Notes: generated by a model not told the origin, from the letters alone. Numbered from the stretch's first letter, positions 1-8,045 are shown. The stretch: 37,888 bases of DNA from Myxococcales bacterium (GCA_023954815.1 JAGSHB010000040.1:1-37888), one strand, 5' to 3'. Made by a program: numbers and translations.

Positions 1-33
1 GCGAACCACCACATTCGTCCTCGCTTCGTTCAT
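1..33 (-). CDS. Start of a leftward gene, cut by the window edge
   Basis: Read on the minus strand, an ATG at 33-31 opens a frame reading MNEARTNVVVR to the window edge with no stop. An AGGAG ribosome binding site lies at 44-40, six bases before the ATG, which is what makes this a believable start. Eleven residues are too few to assign a function. Confidence 0.45.
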   Translation of the reverse strand, partial: MNEARTNVVVR

Positions 34-567
34 CTCGTGCTCCTATTGCATTGGACCGTAGTCTGGTCGACAGACTCATCCACCGGGGGCGCTGACCACA
101 ACCCTGACCAGCAGATCACGTAGCGGCGCTGGGTACAGGACGCAGGTATTTTATGCGACGACCAAAGGAATACGGCTGGGCTGACGCAGTCTACTATCGA
201 GGGCGTGACGACGCGGCGGCAAGCGATGGGCGCTGTGTGGGCTGAGTCAGGTCGTGTTGTGGCTGCCGGAACTTTGGCTAAAATTCACCACTCGATGCGC
301 CAGAGGCCGGCAGGCGCCCGATTGTTGGGGGAAGGCACTGATACCCGGCCAGGCCCCTCGGATGGCTCTGGTGGGCTCTGTGGGGGCAGCGCGGGCATTT
401 GGGGGCTCGGAGATCGGGCTACGAGGGCTTGGCGGAAGCAGACGCTTCCCCAACACCCCTTGGTCACCGGTAGCAACCATCGGACAGCGATCAGTCCTTT
501 GCTCTCTGGGGTCGGCATGTTACTAATCGTTGACATATAGATTGAAGAGGCGACGTTTCGACACATC
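34..567. other. Intergenic stretch with no recognisable gene
   Basis: About 530 bases lie between the leftward start at 33 and the AbiE antitoxin gene. The short overlapping reading frames here (for example 205-540) have no recognisable domain, no good ribosome binding site and low-complexity Gly/Arg content, so I do not call them. I see no tRNA or insertion sequence ends. An imperfect palindrome at 517-536 (ATGT..A at one end, T..ACAT at the other) lies just before the antitoxin gene and could be its operator. A TTGACA-like hexamer overlaps it at 530-535, without a convincing -10. Confidence 0.4.
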
Positions 568-1200
568 ATGGCTGACCTTCACCAAGACCATTCCGGCGAA
601 CTCTCTCCGACGCAGCAGCGGACGCTTGCGCTGGTCCGGGAGGCAGGCGTGCTGCGGCCCCGCGACCTTGAGCCGCACGGCATCCCGCGAGAGCACCTGC
701 GGCGACTGCGGACAAAGGGGCTCCTCAAACAGGTCGGGCGAGGACTTTACGTGCTTCCCGACGCCGATCTCGGCACCCACTTCGGCCTGGCTACGGCCTG
801 TAAGCGGGTGCCGCACGGGGTGGTCTGCCTGCTGTCCGCTCTGCGCTTTCACGAGATGACGACGCAGGCGCCGTTTGAGGTGTGGATGGCGGTGGACCGT
901 CGCGCCCGGCTCCCCAAGGCGCCGGAGCTTCCCCTCCGTATTGTTCGCTTCTCGGGTGAGGCGCTGTGGCAAGGGGTCGACAAGGAGACTCTTGAGGGCG
1001 CCGAGGTTAGGGTCTACGGCCCTGCCAAGACCGTGGCTGACTGCTTCAAGTATCGGAACAAGATTGGGGTCGATGTCGCAGTCGAGGCCCTGCGAGACTA
1101 CTTCCGCCTTCGCAAAGGGACCGTGGACGACCTGTGGAAGTACGCCGGAATTTGCCGGGTCAAGTCTGTGATGCGTCCCTACATGGAGGCACTGGTGTGA
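568..1200 (+). CDS. abiEi: AbiEi-type antitoxin / transcriptional regulator (type IV toxin-antitoxin)
   Basis: The 210-residue product has the AbiEi layout. An N-terminal winged-helix domain (about residues 10-65, with REAGVLRPRDLEPHGI, REHLRRLRTKGLL and RGLYVLP) is followed by the C-terminal domain, including the typical VYGPAKTVADCFKYRNKIG and EALRDY segments. In characterised AbiE systems this protein represses its own operon and counters the AbiEii nucleotidyltransferase toxin without binding it. The stop overlaps the toxin start (GTGTGA), so the two are translationally coupled. The ATG lacks a strong nearby ribosome binding site: GAAGAGG at 543-550 is rather far upstream. The family call rests on layout and motifs read by eye. 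Confidence 0.85.
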   Translation: MADLHQDHSGELSPTQQRTLALVREAGVLRPRDLEPHGIPREHLRRLRTKGLLKQVGRGLYVLPDADLGTHFGLATACKRVPHGVVCLLSALRFHEMTTQAPFEVWMAVDRRARLPKAPELPLRIVRFSGEALWQGVDKETLEGAEVRVYGPAKTVADCFKYRNKIGVDVAVEALRDYFRLRKGTVDDLWKYAGICRVKSVMRPYMEALV

Positions 1201-2153
1201 CGTCGTCCAAGCTGAAGAACTTGCCCGCCTCCGTGCGTGCTCGCTTGCTGAACCTCGCTCGTGACAAGGGTGAGGACTTCGCAGGGCTACTCACGAGGTA
1301 CGTCCTGGAGCGGTTCATGTATCGGCTCGGATCGTCCGAGCACGCCGAGCGCTTCGTTCTCAAGGGGGCCACGCTCTTCGCCATCTGGAGCGATCAGCCG
1401 CATCGCCCAACCCGAGATCTCGACCTACTCGGCTTTGGCATCAATGATGTGCCCGCCTTGGTGGGGGTGTTCCAGCAGGTCTGCGAGCAGGACGTGGAGC
1501 CCGACGGCCTTGTCTTCGATCCCGCCTCGGTGCAGGGCGGGGTCATCCGAGAGGACCAGATCTACGAGGGCGTCCGAATCACGCTCTTGGCGACCCTTGC
1601 CCGAGCTCGCATCTCGGTCCAGGTGGACGTGGGGTTCGGTGACTCGGTTTTTCCAGAGGCCGAGTCCGTAGAAGTCCCGGTGCTGCTCGACTTCCCGCCG
1701 CCCGTGCTCAGCGCCTACGCTAAGGAGACTGTGGTTGCCGAGAAGCTCCAAGCGATGGTCGCCCTAGGAATCGTGAACAGCCGGCTGAAAGATTTCTACG
1801 ACATCTGGGTGTTGGCCAGACACAACGCCTTCGATGGCGCGGTGCTGAGCGAGGCCGTCCGTCGAACCTTCACCCGGAGGGACTCGTTGTTGCCACTGAA
1901 CCCACCCGTGGCGCTGACGCCGGAGTTCTCTGACGATTCAGCGAAGGCGGTACAGTGGCGAGCGTTTCTTCGTCGAGGTCGGCTGGTGGCGGGCGAACCG
2001 GGACTCGACGAGGTTGTCGTGTTCCTTGCCAGTTTCCTGCTCCCGATGCTCGGCCTGGGTGGGGGCGAAGTCACAGAGGACCTCGAATGGCCGCCCGGTG
2101 GCCCCTGGCGCTCGGTGCCGGGATCCGAATTTGGGACGCACGGGGCCGGATAG
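1197..2153 (+). CDS. abiEii: AbiEii-type nucleotidyltransferase toxin
   Basis: The start is taken as GTG at 1197, overlapping the antitoxin stop by two bases, with GGAGG at 1185-1189 seven bases upstream. The product is 318 residues, close to the family's usual size. Family landmarks are LKGATL (about 55-60), the nucleotidyltransferase motif RDLDLLG (73-79), VVAEKLQAM (about 179-187) and RLKDFYDI (about 195-202). In the known AbiEii/MenT relatives this DNA polymerase beta-like fold transfers nucleotides, for MenT onto tRNA, which stops growth and can abort phage infection. All catalytic landmarks are present, so the gene looks intact. It ends about 60 bases from ychF, at the edge of the core gene region. 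Confidence 0.85.
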   Translation: MTSSKLKNLPASVRARLLNLARDKGEDFAGLLTRYVLERFMYRLGSSEHAERFVLKGATLFAIWSDQPHRPTRDLDLLGFGINDVPALVGVFQQVCEQDVEPDGLVFDPASVQGGVIREDQIYEGVRITLLATLARARISVQVDVGFGDSVFPEAESVEVPVLLDFPPPVLSAYAKETVVAEKLQAMVALGIVNSRLKDFYDIWVLARHNAFDGAVLSEAVRRTFTRRDSLLPLNPPVALTPEFSDDSAKAVQWRAFLRRGRLVAGEPGLDEVVVFLASFLLPMLGLGGGEVTEDLEWPPGGPWRSVPGSEFGTHGAG

Positions 2154-2189
2154 GGCCGGACTCTGGAACTGGACTACGATGCAAGTAGT

Positions 2190-2213
2190 TGAAAATGAGG
2201 GCTCAAACCCCTC
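2190..2213 (-). terminator. Possible intrinsic terminator after ychF
   Basis: On the minus strand, a GAGGG/CCCTC stem with a seven-base loop (2213-2197) begins three bases after the ychF stop and is followed by ATTTTC. A second small stem, ACTAC/GTAGT (2173-2189), lies just beyond. The stem is short and the T-run weak. Read on the plus strand the same bases resemble a tRNA T-arm (see findings). Confidence 0.4.
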
Positions 2214-2215
2214 GG

Positions 2216-3307
2216 CTACACATTGAACCGGAAAAGCACCACATCCCCTTCCTGCATCACATACGCCTTGCCTTCGAGCCGCTTCTTACCGGCCGCAGCC
2301 ACAGCCGCCTCAGACTGATGCTCGAACAGGTCGTCGCAGCTGTAGATCTCGGCCTTGATGAAGCCGCGCTCGAAATCCGTGTGGATAACCCCAGCAGCCT
2401 GCGGAGCCGTCCAGCCCTTGCCGATGGTCCAGGCGCGGGCTTCTTTCGGCCCCACCGTGAAGTAGGTCTGCAGGCCCATGAGCTCAAAGGCGGCGAGCGA
2501 CATGCGGTCGAGCCCCGACTCGTTCAGGCCGAGATCTTCCAAGAAGGCGGTGCGCTCCTCTTCATCGTCCAACTCAGCGATCTCGGCTTCCATCGCGCCC
2601 GAGAGCACGACCACGTGGGCGCCTTCCTTGGCGGCGAGGGTGCGTACGGCCGTCACGTGCTCATTGTCTTCACTGGCGTCGTCGGTGTTCGCGACGTAGA
2701 GCATCGGCTTGCGGGTCAGCAGGTGCAGCTGCTGCGCGTGCTTTTCCTGGTCCTTGTCGACATCGACGGTACGGGCGGGCTCACCGGCGTTGAGCGCGGT
2801 CAGCATCTGCTCGCACAGGCTGGCGAAGATCTTGGCGTCCTTATCGCCACCACGAGCGGCGCGGGTCTCTTTCTTCAGCCGTTTTTCCAGCGACTCCATG
2901 TCGGCGATGAGCAGCTCGGTGTTGATGATGTCGGCGTCGCGCATCGGATCGACCGAACCCTCGACGTGCACGACGTTGCCATCGTCAAAACAGCGCACCA
3001 CGTGGGTGATGGCATCAGTCTCGCGGATGTTCGCTAGGAACTGATTGCCCAGCCCCTCGCCCTTGCTCGCGCCCTTGACCAGTCCAGCGATGTCGACGAA
3101 CTCGACCGTGTTGTAGATGGTCTGCTTGCTGCTGATGATCTTCGCCAAGCGATCGAGGCGCGCATCCCGCATGGGCACGATGCCGACATTGGGCTCGATC
3201 GTGCAGAACGGGTAGTTGGCGCTCTGGGCGCCCGCGTTCGTGAGCGCGTTGAAGATGGTGGATTTGCCGACGTTGGGTAGACCGACGATGCCGCAGGAAA
3301 GGGCCAT
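2216..3307 (-). CDS. ychF: Redox-regulated ATPase / Obg-family YchF
   Basis: The 363-residue length equals the usual YchF length when translation starts at ATG 3307. A GGAGG ribosome binding site at 3318-3314 decides this start against the longer open frame. The N-terminus is the classic [17 protein letters not shown]-loop, followed by the switch region [19 protein letters not shown]. The C-terminal TGS domain includes [14 protein letters not shown] and ends VLFRFNV. YchF binds ATP rather than GTP and associates with ribosomes; in other bacteria it affects stress and oxidative responses. It stands alone and is divergent from the lipoprotein genes. Confidence 0.97.
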   Translation of the reverse strand: MALSCGIVGLPNVGKSTIFNALTNAGAQSANYPFCTIEPNVGIVPMRDARLDRLAKIISSKQTIYNTVEFVDIAGLVKGASKGEGLGNQFLANIRETDAITHVVRCFDDGNVVHVEGSVDPMRDADIINTELLIADMESLEKRLKKETRAARGGDKDAKIFASLCEQMLTALNAGEPARTVDVDKDQEKHAQQLHLLTRKPMLYVANTDDASEDNEHVTAVRTLAAKEGAHVVVLSGAMEAEIAELDDEEERTAFLEDLGLNESGLDRMSLAAFELMGLQTYFTVGPKEARAWTIGKGWTAPQAAGVIHTDFERGFIKAEIYSCDDLFEHQSEAAVAAAGKKRLEGKAYVMQEGDVVLFRFNV

Positions 3308-3404
3308 GATTCGCCTCCGTTTTGAGGGCTCGCAGGGGACTGAACGAGCGCCGTACAAGTACGATACCGCACGGTCCAGTCCCTTTCTTTGTTTTGGGGG
3401 GCGC

Positions 3405-3439
3405 GGGGCGCGCGCCCCAATCCCCGATTCTCGGGGATT
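3405..3439. other. Two adjacent strong hairpins upstream of ychF
   Basis: GGGGCG-CGCG-CCCC at 3405-3418 is a 14-base palindrome. It is followed at once by AATCCCCGA-TTC-TCGGGGATT (3419-3439), a perfect nine-pair stem. The region between ychF (start 3307) and the first lipoprotein (3694) otherwise shows no gene. The hairpins could be an extragenic repeat or a terminator/insulator between the two divergent genes; no T-run follows on either strand. Confidence 0.5.
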
Positions 3440-3617
3440 TCCCCTCCGCATACGGGCAGCAGAGCTGCCCTATCTTGCCGGAGAGCCCGAGCTCCCAGCT
3501 GTACGGCCGGAAGATGCGCCTAGCTCAGCCGAAGTCGCAGGTAGCACGCAGGCGGGGGTTCGGGCAAGGGGCGCGGATGTCCCTGGTTGACCATCACGTG
3601 GCATCTGCATAGCCGAA

Positions 3618-3654
3618 TGACGGATTTCAGCCCGCAAACGCAAGGAGATTGCGC
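3618..3654 (+). repeat. 37-base leader element, copy 1
   Basis: The stretch from TGACGGATTT to GCGC recurs at 4998-5034 with only two substitutions (C/G and T/A). Each copy lies just under 40 bases before the start of one of the two paralogous lipoprotein genes. It contains an AAGGAGAT sequence resembling a ribosome binding site, but no matching start codon follows. Confidence 0.75.
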
Positions 3655-3693
3655 TGACTGCGCTCATCGTCTGTCTGCATGAAGGGAGCGAAG

Positions 3694-4920
3694 ATGCAGA
3701 CGAAAGTGGGGCGATGGGTCGTGCTGAGTTGGATGGTGGCGGCGTGTGCTTCGCCGACGTTGCCAGCGCACGATGCGGATCTAGCAAGCGATGTGGGAGA
3801 GGCGGCCGGTGCAGATGCGGCTTCAGCCGACGACGGCCCAGCGCCCGATGGGCTGGTGTCGGACGGAGGTGCTGCGGATGCTGGAACCATCGAGCCTGAC
3901 GATGGCGCGGCGGTAGCAAACAGCCAAGCCGACGTACCGGGCGCTGATGCCCAAATTGACACTGCATCGGCCTGCCCAACTGCCGTGGTTACCGTCTTGG
4001 AAGGATCCACTGTTGTGCCGGGCACCATGTTGCATCTCAACGGGGGCAAGAGTGTTGCTGCCGATGGCTCCGCCGTGACGAAGTACAACTGGAGTGTCAA
4101 GCAGCCGTATGGCTCCGCCCAGGTCTTCATACCCATGGCCAGCTTTTCCCATCCATCATTCACCACAAAGCTCGCTGGCGGATACGAGTTCTGCCTCTCG
4201 GTGTGGGATTCGACGAACACGAAATCGTGCCAGCCTGCGTGCGTGAAGGTGTCGGTGATCCCTGACGAAGCGGTACACGTCGAGCTGACTTGGACAACGC
4301 CCGGGGGTTCGGGACCTGGAACCTCCGCCCCCGGTGTCGCCGCGGACCTCGATTTGCACTTCGCTCACCCGTTGGCGGTCGGGGATGACTTGGATTGCGA
4401 CGGTCTCCCTGATCCCTGGTTTTCAGCCATGTTCGACTGTTTTTGGTTCAATCAAACTCCGAAGTGGGGACCGGTCGGTTCGGCTGTCGGAAAGCCATCT
4501 CTGAATGTCGGCCCTGGCGGGCCCGAGACTCTGCGCTTGGCCCAGCCTGAGGGCACATTGGCGTCACCTGCGTCCTACGAGATTGGCGTTCACTTCTGGG
4601 ATGATCACGGACTCGGGCCGTCCATCCCCACGGTCCGCGTCTACATGCTTGGCGTGTTGGTCATGAGCATCAAAGGCCCTCAGATGAAGATGCTCGACAT
4701 ATGGCATGTGGGCACGCTCCACTGGCCGAACGGTCTCAGCAGCTCTGGCAGCAAGAGCGACCCAGTCACGCTCTGTTTTCAGACGGGACAGCCGTGCAAC
4801 AAGAGCGACCCCGGCAAGAAGTGGACGGCCACCGGGGGGCACTGCCTGCACCCCTGCTACATCAAGAAGTCGTTTGCGACCGCGTTGGGCGCGAAACTAG
4901 GCAACTGCAAGATGCCGTGA
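3694..4920 (+). CDS. Secreted lipoprotein with PKD-like and calcium-loop regions (paralogue 1)
   Basis: I take ATG 3694 as the start because AAGGGAG at 3682-3688 fits it. The signal peptide MQTKVGRWVVLSWMVAAC ends in a lipobox with Cys18, so the 408-residue product is probably lipid-anchored. A disordered Ala/Asp-rich linker of about 70 residues follows, then a PKD-like beta domain (KYNWSVKQPYGSAQVF, then YEFCLSVWD). Next is a domain starting VELTWTTP and ADLDLHFAHP, with a DLDCDGLPD loop like thrombospondin-3/EF-type calcium loops. Paired cysteines end the protein (LCFQTGQPC, HCLHPCYI). The function is unknown. It is a clear tandem paralogue of the next gene. Confidence 0.85.
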   Translation: MQTKVGRWVVLSWMVAACASPTLPAHDADLASDVGEAAGADAASADDGPAPDGLVSDGGAADAGTIEPDDGAAVANSQADVPGADAQIDTASACPTAVVTVLEGSTVVPGTMLHLNGGKSVAADGSAVTKYNWSVKQPYGSAQVFIPMASFSHPSFTTKLAGGYEFCLSVWDSTNTKSCQPACVKVSVIPDEAVHVELTWTTPGGSGPGTSAPGVAADLDLHFAHPLAVGDDLDCDGLPDPWFSAMFDCFWFNQTPKWGPVGSAVGKPSLNVGPGGPETLRLAQPEGTLASPASYEIGVHFWDDHGLGPSIPTVRVYMLGVLVMSIKGPQMKMLDIWHVGTLHWPNGLSSSGSKSDPVTLCFQTGQPCNKSDPGKKWTATGGHCLHPCYIKKSFATALGAKLGNCKMP

Positions 4921-4997
4921 CGTCTTCGGAAACCTGCCCTATTCGCTCTCAGTGACTCCTACGATGACCTTTCGTCCGGGGCGTTGGTGAAGCCCAT

Positions 4998-5034
4998 TGA
5001 CGGATTTGAGCCCGCAAACGCAAGGAGATAGCGC
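4998..5034 (+). repeat. 37-base leader element, copy 2
   Basis: This matches 3618-3654 at 35 of 37 positions. It lies 36 bases before ATG 5071. The bases between the element and the start codon have diverged between the two copies, apart from the ribosome binding site, so the element stands out from its surroundings. Confidence 0.75.
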
Positions 5035-5070
5035 CGCTCCAGCTTGCTGGTACCCCTTGAAGGAGACGAG

Positions 5071-6330
5071 ATGCGCCTGAACCTGAGTGTCTGGATTGTA
5101 GCGAGCTGCATGACGCTGGCGTGCGCCTCCCCGACACTACGTATGCCAGATACAGGGACCGCCAACGTGGATGCCGCTGGTGGGGGAGGGGACGCTGTTT
5201 CGGATGAGGAGACCAATCTACCTGCAGATGCATCGGGAACAGTTGACTCGCCAGACGCCGGCTTTGGCACTGCGCTGGCAGATGTGCCGTCGGACGCGCC
5301 GCTGGTGGTGGATGCAACCGATAGCGCCGACAAGGACGCAGTCGGTCAGGCGGACGTGGGACCCTTGTGCCCCAAAGCGGTTGTCACTCTGGGTCAGGCC
5401 CCGCCGTTCATTCCCCAAAGCCAGGTGAAGCTGATTGGCGACAAGAGCGTCTCAGCGAACGGTTCGCCGGTGAAGTCCTATCACTGGACAGCCAAGCAGC
5501 CAGCCGGCTCGACGAGTGTGCTTGTGCCCAGCGCCACCTTTCCCAACCCGACGTTCCAGATGAACGTCGCTGGTGCGTACACCTTTTGCCTGACGGTTTG
5601 GGACGCCCAGGGGGTGATGAGTTGTCAGCTGACTTGCTTGACCTTGTTGGTGCTCCCTGACGAGGCCCTTCACATTGAGTTGACCTGGGACACGCCCAAT
5701 GACCCAGACCAGACCGATACAGGGCCTGGCGCCGGCGCCGACATGGATCTGCACTTTGCCCATCAAATGGCCGCTGGCCCTGATATTGACTGCGATGGTC
5801 AGCCGGATCCTTGGTTTTCCAACCCTTTCGACGCGTTCTGGTTCAATCCGAACCCGAATTGGGGGGCCGCAAATCCGCCAGGCCTCAACAACCCTTCACT
5901 CGATTTGGACGATACCGACGGCGCTGGGCCCGAGAACCTGAACATGAGCGATCCGGAGGGCACGCCGAATTCCCCAAAGAACTATGCGATCGGGGTGCAC
6001 TATTGGAGCGATCAGGGCTTTGGTGTGTCCACGCCCACCGTTCGGGTCTACGTGTTGGGCGCATTGGTGGCGACGCTGAAAGGCCCGCCGATGAACGCCA
6101 ACGACTTTTGGTACGTGGCCCAGTTGAACTGGCCCAATAGCGCGAGCACCACAGCCTCGACCGTCGTCCCGCTGACCTTGTGCTATCAGTCGGCGAGCCC
6201 ATGTCTCAAGAACAATCCGGGCAAGATGTGGATCGCGACGGGCAATCACTGCGTGTGTCCCTGCTACATCAAGCCTGGATTCTCTACGCCCCCGTCTGGG
6301 TCGAGCGCGAGCGGCTGTGTTGTTCCCTAA
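5071..6330 (+). CDS. Secreted lipoprotein with PKD-like and calcium-loop regions (paralogue 2)
   Basis: The start is ATG 5071 with AAGGAG at 5060-5065. The signal peptide MRLNLSVWIVASCMTLAC gives a lipobox Cys18 followed by the same ASPTL as paralogue 1. The 419-residue product has the same order: an Asp/Ala linker, a PKD-like domain (SYHWTAKQPAGSTSVLVP, YTFCLTVWD), then VELTW-type and ADMDLHFAHQ motifs, the loop DIDCDGQPD, and a cysteine-rich end (LCYQSASPC, HCVCPCYI). Most cysteines and all calcium-loop acids are kept, but the linkers are not. The role is unknown; a cell-surface or outer-membrane location is inferred from the lipobox and from an Ala-Ser rather than Asp after the cysteine. 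Confidence 0.85.
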   Translation: MRLNLSVWIVASCMTLACASPTLRMPDTGTANVDAAGGGGDAVSDEETNLPADASGTVDSPDAGFGTALADVPSDAPLVVDATDSADKDAVGQADVGPLCPKAVVTLGQAPPFIPQSQVKLIGDKSVSANGSPVKSYHWTAKQPAGSTSVLVPSATFPNPTFQMNVAGAYTFCLTVWDAQGVMSCQLTCLTLLVLPDEALHIELTWDTPNDPDQTDTGPGAGADMDLHFAHQMAAGPDIDCDGQPDPWFSNPFDAFWFNPNPNWGAANPPGLNNPSLDLDDTDGAGPENLNMSDPEGTPNSPKNYAIGVHYWSDQGFGVSTPTVRVYVLGALVATLKGPPMNANDFWYVAQLNWPNSASTTASTVVPLTLCYQSASPCLKNNPGKMWIATGNHCVCPCYIKPGFSTPPSGSSASGCVVP

Positions 6331-6331
6331 G

Positions 6332-6357
6332 CGAGCAGCCCCGCTGTAATCTGCTCG
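6332..6357. other. Hairpin after the second lipoprotein gene
   Basis: CGAGCAG (6332-6338) pairs with CTGCTCG (6351-6357), beginning two bases after the stop codon. There is no T-run, so it may be a transcript-end structure or a weak terminator. The rest of 6331-6453 shows nothing else. Confidence 0.3.
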
Positions 6358-6453
6358 TCACTGGCCTGTGACTCGACAACGTCCGCCTCGCACCCGACTC
6401 TCTGCTCCCCGCCGCGGCTCGACAAAGAGCCAGACGGGGACGGAGTCCGTGAC

Positions 6454-7167
6454 ATGACAAAGTCGACCGCCAGCGAAGGAAACAAGAAGGCTTCTCCACA
6501 AGGCGATCTCTTCGGCACCCGGCCTCACCGCATCGGCGATGAAGAGCGGCGCTGTAAACGTGAGGGTATCTGGCCAGTTGTGGGCACGGACGAGGTCGGT
6601 CGCGGGCCGCTGGCGGGGCCTGTTGTGGCGGCTGCGGTGCTCCTCAAAGACGGCGCGCGCCTGCCCGGATTGGACGACAGCAAGAAGCTGACTCACGCGC
6701 AGCGGGTCGCGCTAGTGCCTGAAATTGAACGGCAATCATTGGCCTTCGCTGTGGTAGAGGGCTCTGTGGCCGAGATCACGGCCCGAAACATCCTCGGTGC
6801 GTCGATGTGGGCGATGAATCAGGCCGTGTCGCAGGTGTGCGCAGCTTTGTCTGAGCAGTCGGTGACCCCGGCGCTCGTGCTGGTCGACGGCAATCGGCCG
6901 ATCCCTGGCTTCGACGCAGTAGAGCAGCGGCCCGTGGTCAAGGGCGACAGCCGCTCGCGGGCGATTGCGGCGGCGTCGGTGCTGGCGAAGGTGTACCGGG
7001 ACAACCTGATGGCGGAGATGGCCACAGCGTATCCCGGTTACGGTTTTGAGGTGCACAAGGGCTACCCGACCAAGATGCACATGCAGGCGCTGGCTGAGTT
7101 GGGGCCGTGTCCACACCATCGGCCGACGTTTGGTCCTGTTGCCAAGCTGCTCAAGGTGGCCAAGTGA
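6454..7167 (+). CDS. rnhB: Ribonuclease HII
   Basis: RNase HII cuts the RNA strand of RNA-DNA hybrids and starts removal of ribonucleotides from DNA. The 237-residue product has the family motif GTDEVGRGPLAGPV (catalytic Asp46 and Glu47), then LDDSKKLT, LVDGN and VKGDSRSRAIAAASVLAKVYRD, and ends near GYPTKMHMQAL and GPCPHHRPTF. The first 40 residues are an extra charged extension of unclear value, so a start further in cannot be excluded; the binding site for ATG 6454 (ACGGAG) is about ten bases away. The stop overlaps the yraN start. Confidence 0.95.
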   Translation: MTKSTASEGNKKASPQGDLFGTRPHRIGDEERRCKREGIWPVVGTDEVGRGPLAGPVVAAAVLLKDGARLPGLDDSKKLTHAQRVALVPEIERQSLAFAVVEGSVAEITARNILGASMWAMNQAVSQVCAALSEQSVTPALVLVDGNRPIPGFDAVEQRPVVKGDSRSRAIAAASVLAKVYRDNLMAEMATAYPGYGFEVHKGYPTKMHMQALAELGPCPHHRPTFGPVAKLLKVAK

Positions 7168-7535
7168 GCGCAGGGCAACGCCGCTCGGCCCACGAGATCG
7201 GTCTCCGCGGGGAGCGCTTGGTTGCTCAGCAGGCCAAGGCACACGGCTGGCGGGTGCAGGCCACGCGTCTGCGCACCGCTGCCGGTGAAGCGGATGTGTT
7301 CTGTGTCCGCGACGCGGTCGAGGGTCGGGTTGGTCTGGTGATCGAGGTGAAGACCGCCGAGGGGCAATGGCCGAGTACACAGCTCGTCAATGCTGCGCGG
7401 CAGGCCAAGCTGTGGCGGGTTGCTGGGCTGCTCGCTGAACAAGAGGACTTGGCCGAGGTGGGCGTGACGGTCTGCCTCGTGCGGCTGCTGCCCGACAAGG
7501 AACAAGTGCGCTGGGTTGCGCTCGAAGCTTGGTAA
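7164..7535 (+). CDS. yraN: YraN-family (UPF0102) endonuclease-like protein
   Basis: GTG 7164 overlaps the rnhB stop (GTGA), with AAGGTGG at 7154-7160, so the pair is coupled. The product is 123 residues, the normal YraN size. It has the restriction-endonuclease-like core: RSAHEIGLRGERLVAQQAKAHGW, then GEADVFCV and VIEVKT, matching the E-x(n)-GEiD-EVK pattern of the family. The biological role is not settled; neighbourhood with rnhB is widespread and suggests nucleic acid processing. It converges with rplS. Confidence 0.93.
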   Translation: MSAGQRRSAHEIGLRGERLVAQQAKAHGWRVQATRLRTAAGEADVFCVRDAVEGRVGLVIEVKTAEGQWPSTQLVNAARQAKLWRVAGLLAEQEDLAEVGVTVCLVRLLPDKEQVRWVALEAW

Positions 7536-7570
7536 ATAGGCTCGGCCGCGCTCCAAAGTGGCAGTCGTCC

Positions 7571-7611
7571 AAAAACGCAGACGCCCGACTCCTCAGAGAG
7601 AAGCCGGGCGC
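7571..7611 (-). terminator. Rho-independent terminator of the rplS operon
   Basis: On the minus strand the stem CGGGCG...CGCCCG (7610-7605 with 7587-7582) is extended by AG/CT and GAG/CTC pairs around a three-base loop. It is followed by G(C)GTTTTT, the T-run being 7575-7571. It lies about 20 bases after the rplS stop, between the convergent yraN and rplS genes. Confidence 0.85.
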
Positions 7612-7631
7612 CCAGACGAAGTTCCGAGGTC

Positions 7632-7979
7632 TTAGACCTGGTCGACGCGGCGCAGCTTGGCCTTCTTGCCGATGCGATCGCGCAGGAAGTAGATGCGCGA
7701 CTGACGGACGTAACCCTGGTGCATGACGTCGACCTTGAGCAGACGCGGGCTGTGCACGGGGAAGATACGCTCGACACCGACGCCGTGGCTGATCTTACGG
7801 ACGGTGAAGGTCTTCTTCAGACCCTCGCCGGCGACGCGCAGGACGGTTCCCTCGAACACCTGGACGCGCTCTTTGCTGCCCTCGATGATGCGGTTATGCA
7901 CGCGAACGGTCTGGCCGGTGCGGACGCTGGGGAGGTCGTAGCGGGCGTGCTGGCCCTCGACGTACTTGATCATATCCAT
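7632..7979 (-). CDS. rplS: 50S ribosomal protein L19
   Basis: L19 sits at the interface of the two ribosomal subunits. The 115-residue product has the usual length and signature: RTGQTVRVHNRIIEGSKERVQVFEG, then FTVRKISHGVGVERIFPVHSP and the lysine/arginine-rich end GKKAKLRRV. ATG 7979 follows GGAGGAG; an in-frame ATG two codons later is a possible alternative. It is the last gene of a leftward gpsA-rimM-trmD-methyltransferase-rplS cluster and has its own terminator. Confidence 0.97.
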   Translation of the reverse strand: MDMIKYVEGQHARYDLPSVRTGQTVRVHNRIIEGSKERVQVFEGTVLRVAGEGLKKTFTVRKISHGVGVERIFPVHSPRLLKVDVMHQGYVRQSRIYFLRDRIGKKAKLRRVDQV

Positions 7980-8017
7980 GGTGTCATCTCCTCCGGGTAG
8001 CGGTCGCCTCGTACGTG

Positions 8018-8045
8018 CCCGGCTCGGGTGGCTAGCGAACTAGCC
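8018..8045 (-). promoter_or_regulatory. Hairpins in the rplS leader
   Basis: In the 88 bases between the methyltransferase stop and rplS there is a perfect six-pair stem GGCTAG/CTAGCC with the loop TTCG on the minus strand (8045-8030). A smaller CCCG/CGGG stem (8028-8018) follows. The position, just upstream of a ribosomal protein gene, suggests a possible leader control element or processing site; this is inference. Confidence 0.3.

Noticed and set aside
205-540. A 111-codon frame before the AbiE pair
   Set aside because: No binding site, no family resemblance and an unusual Gly-rich composition.
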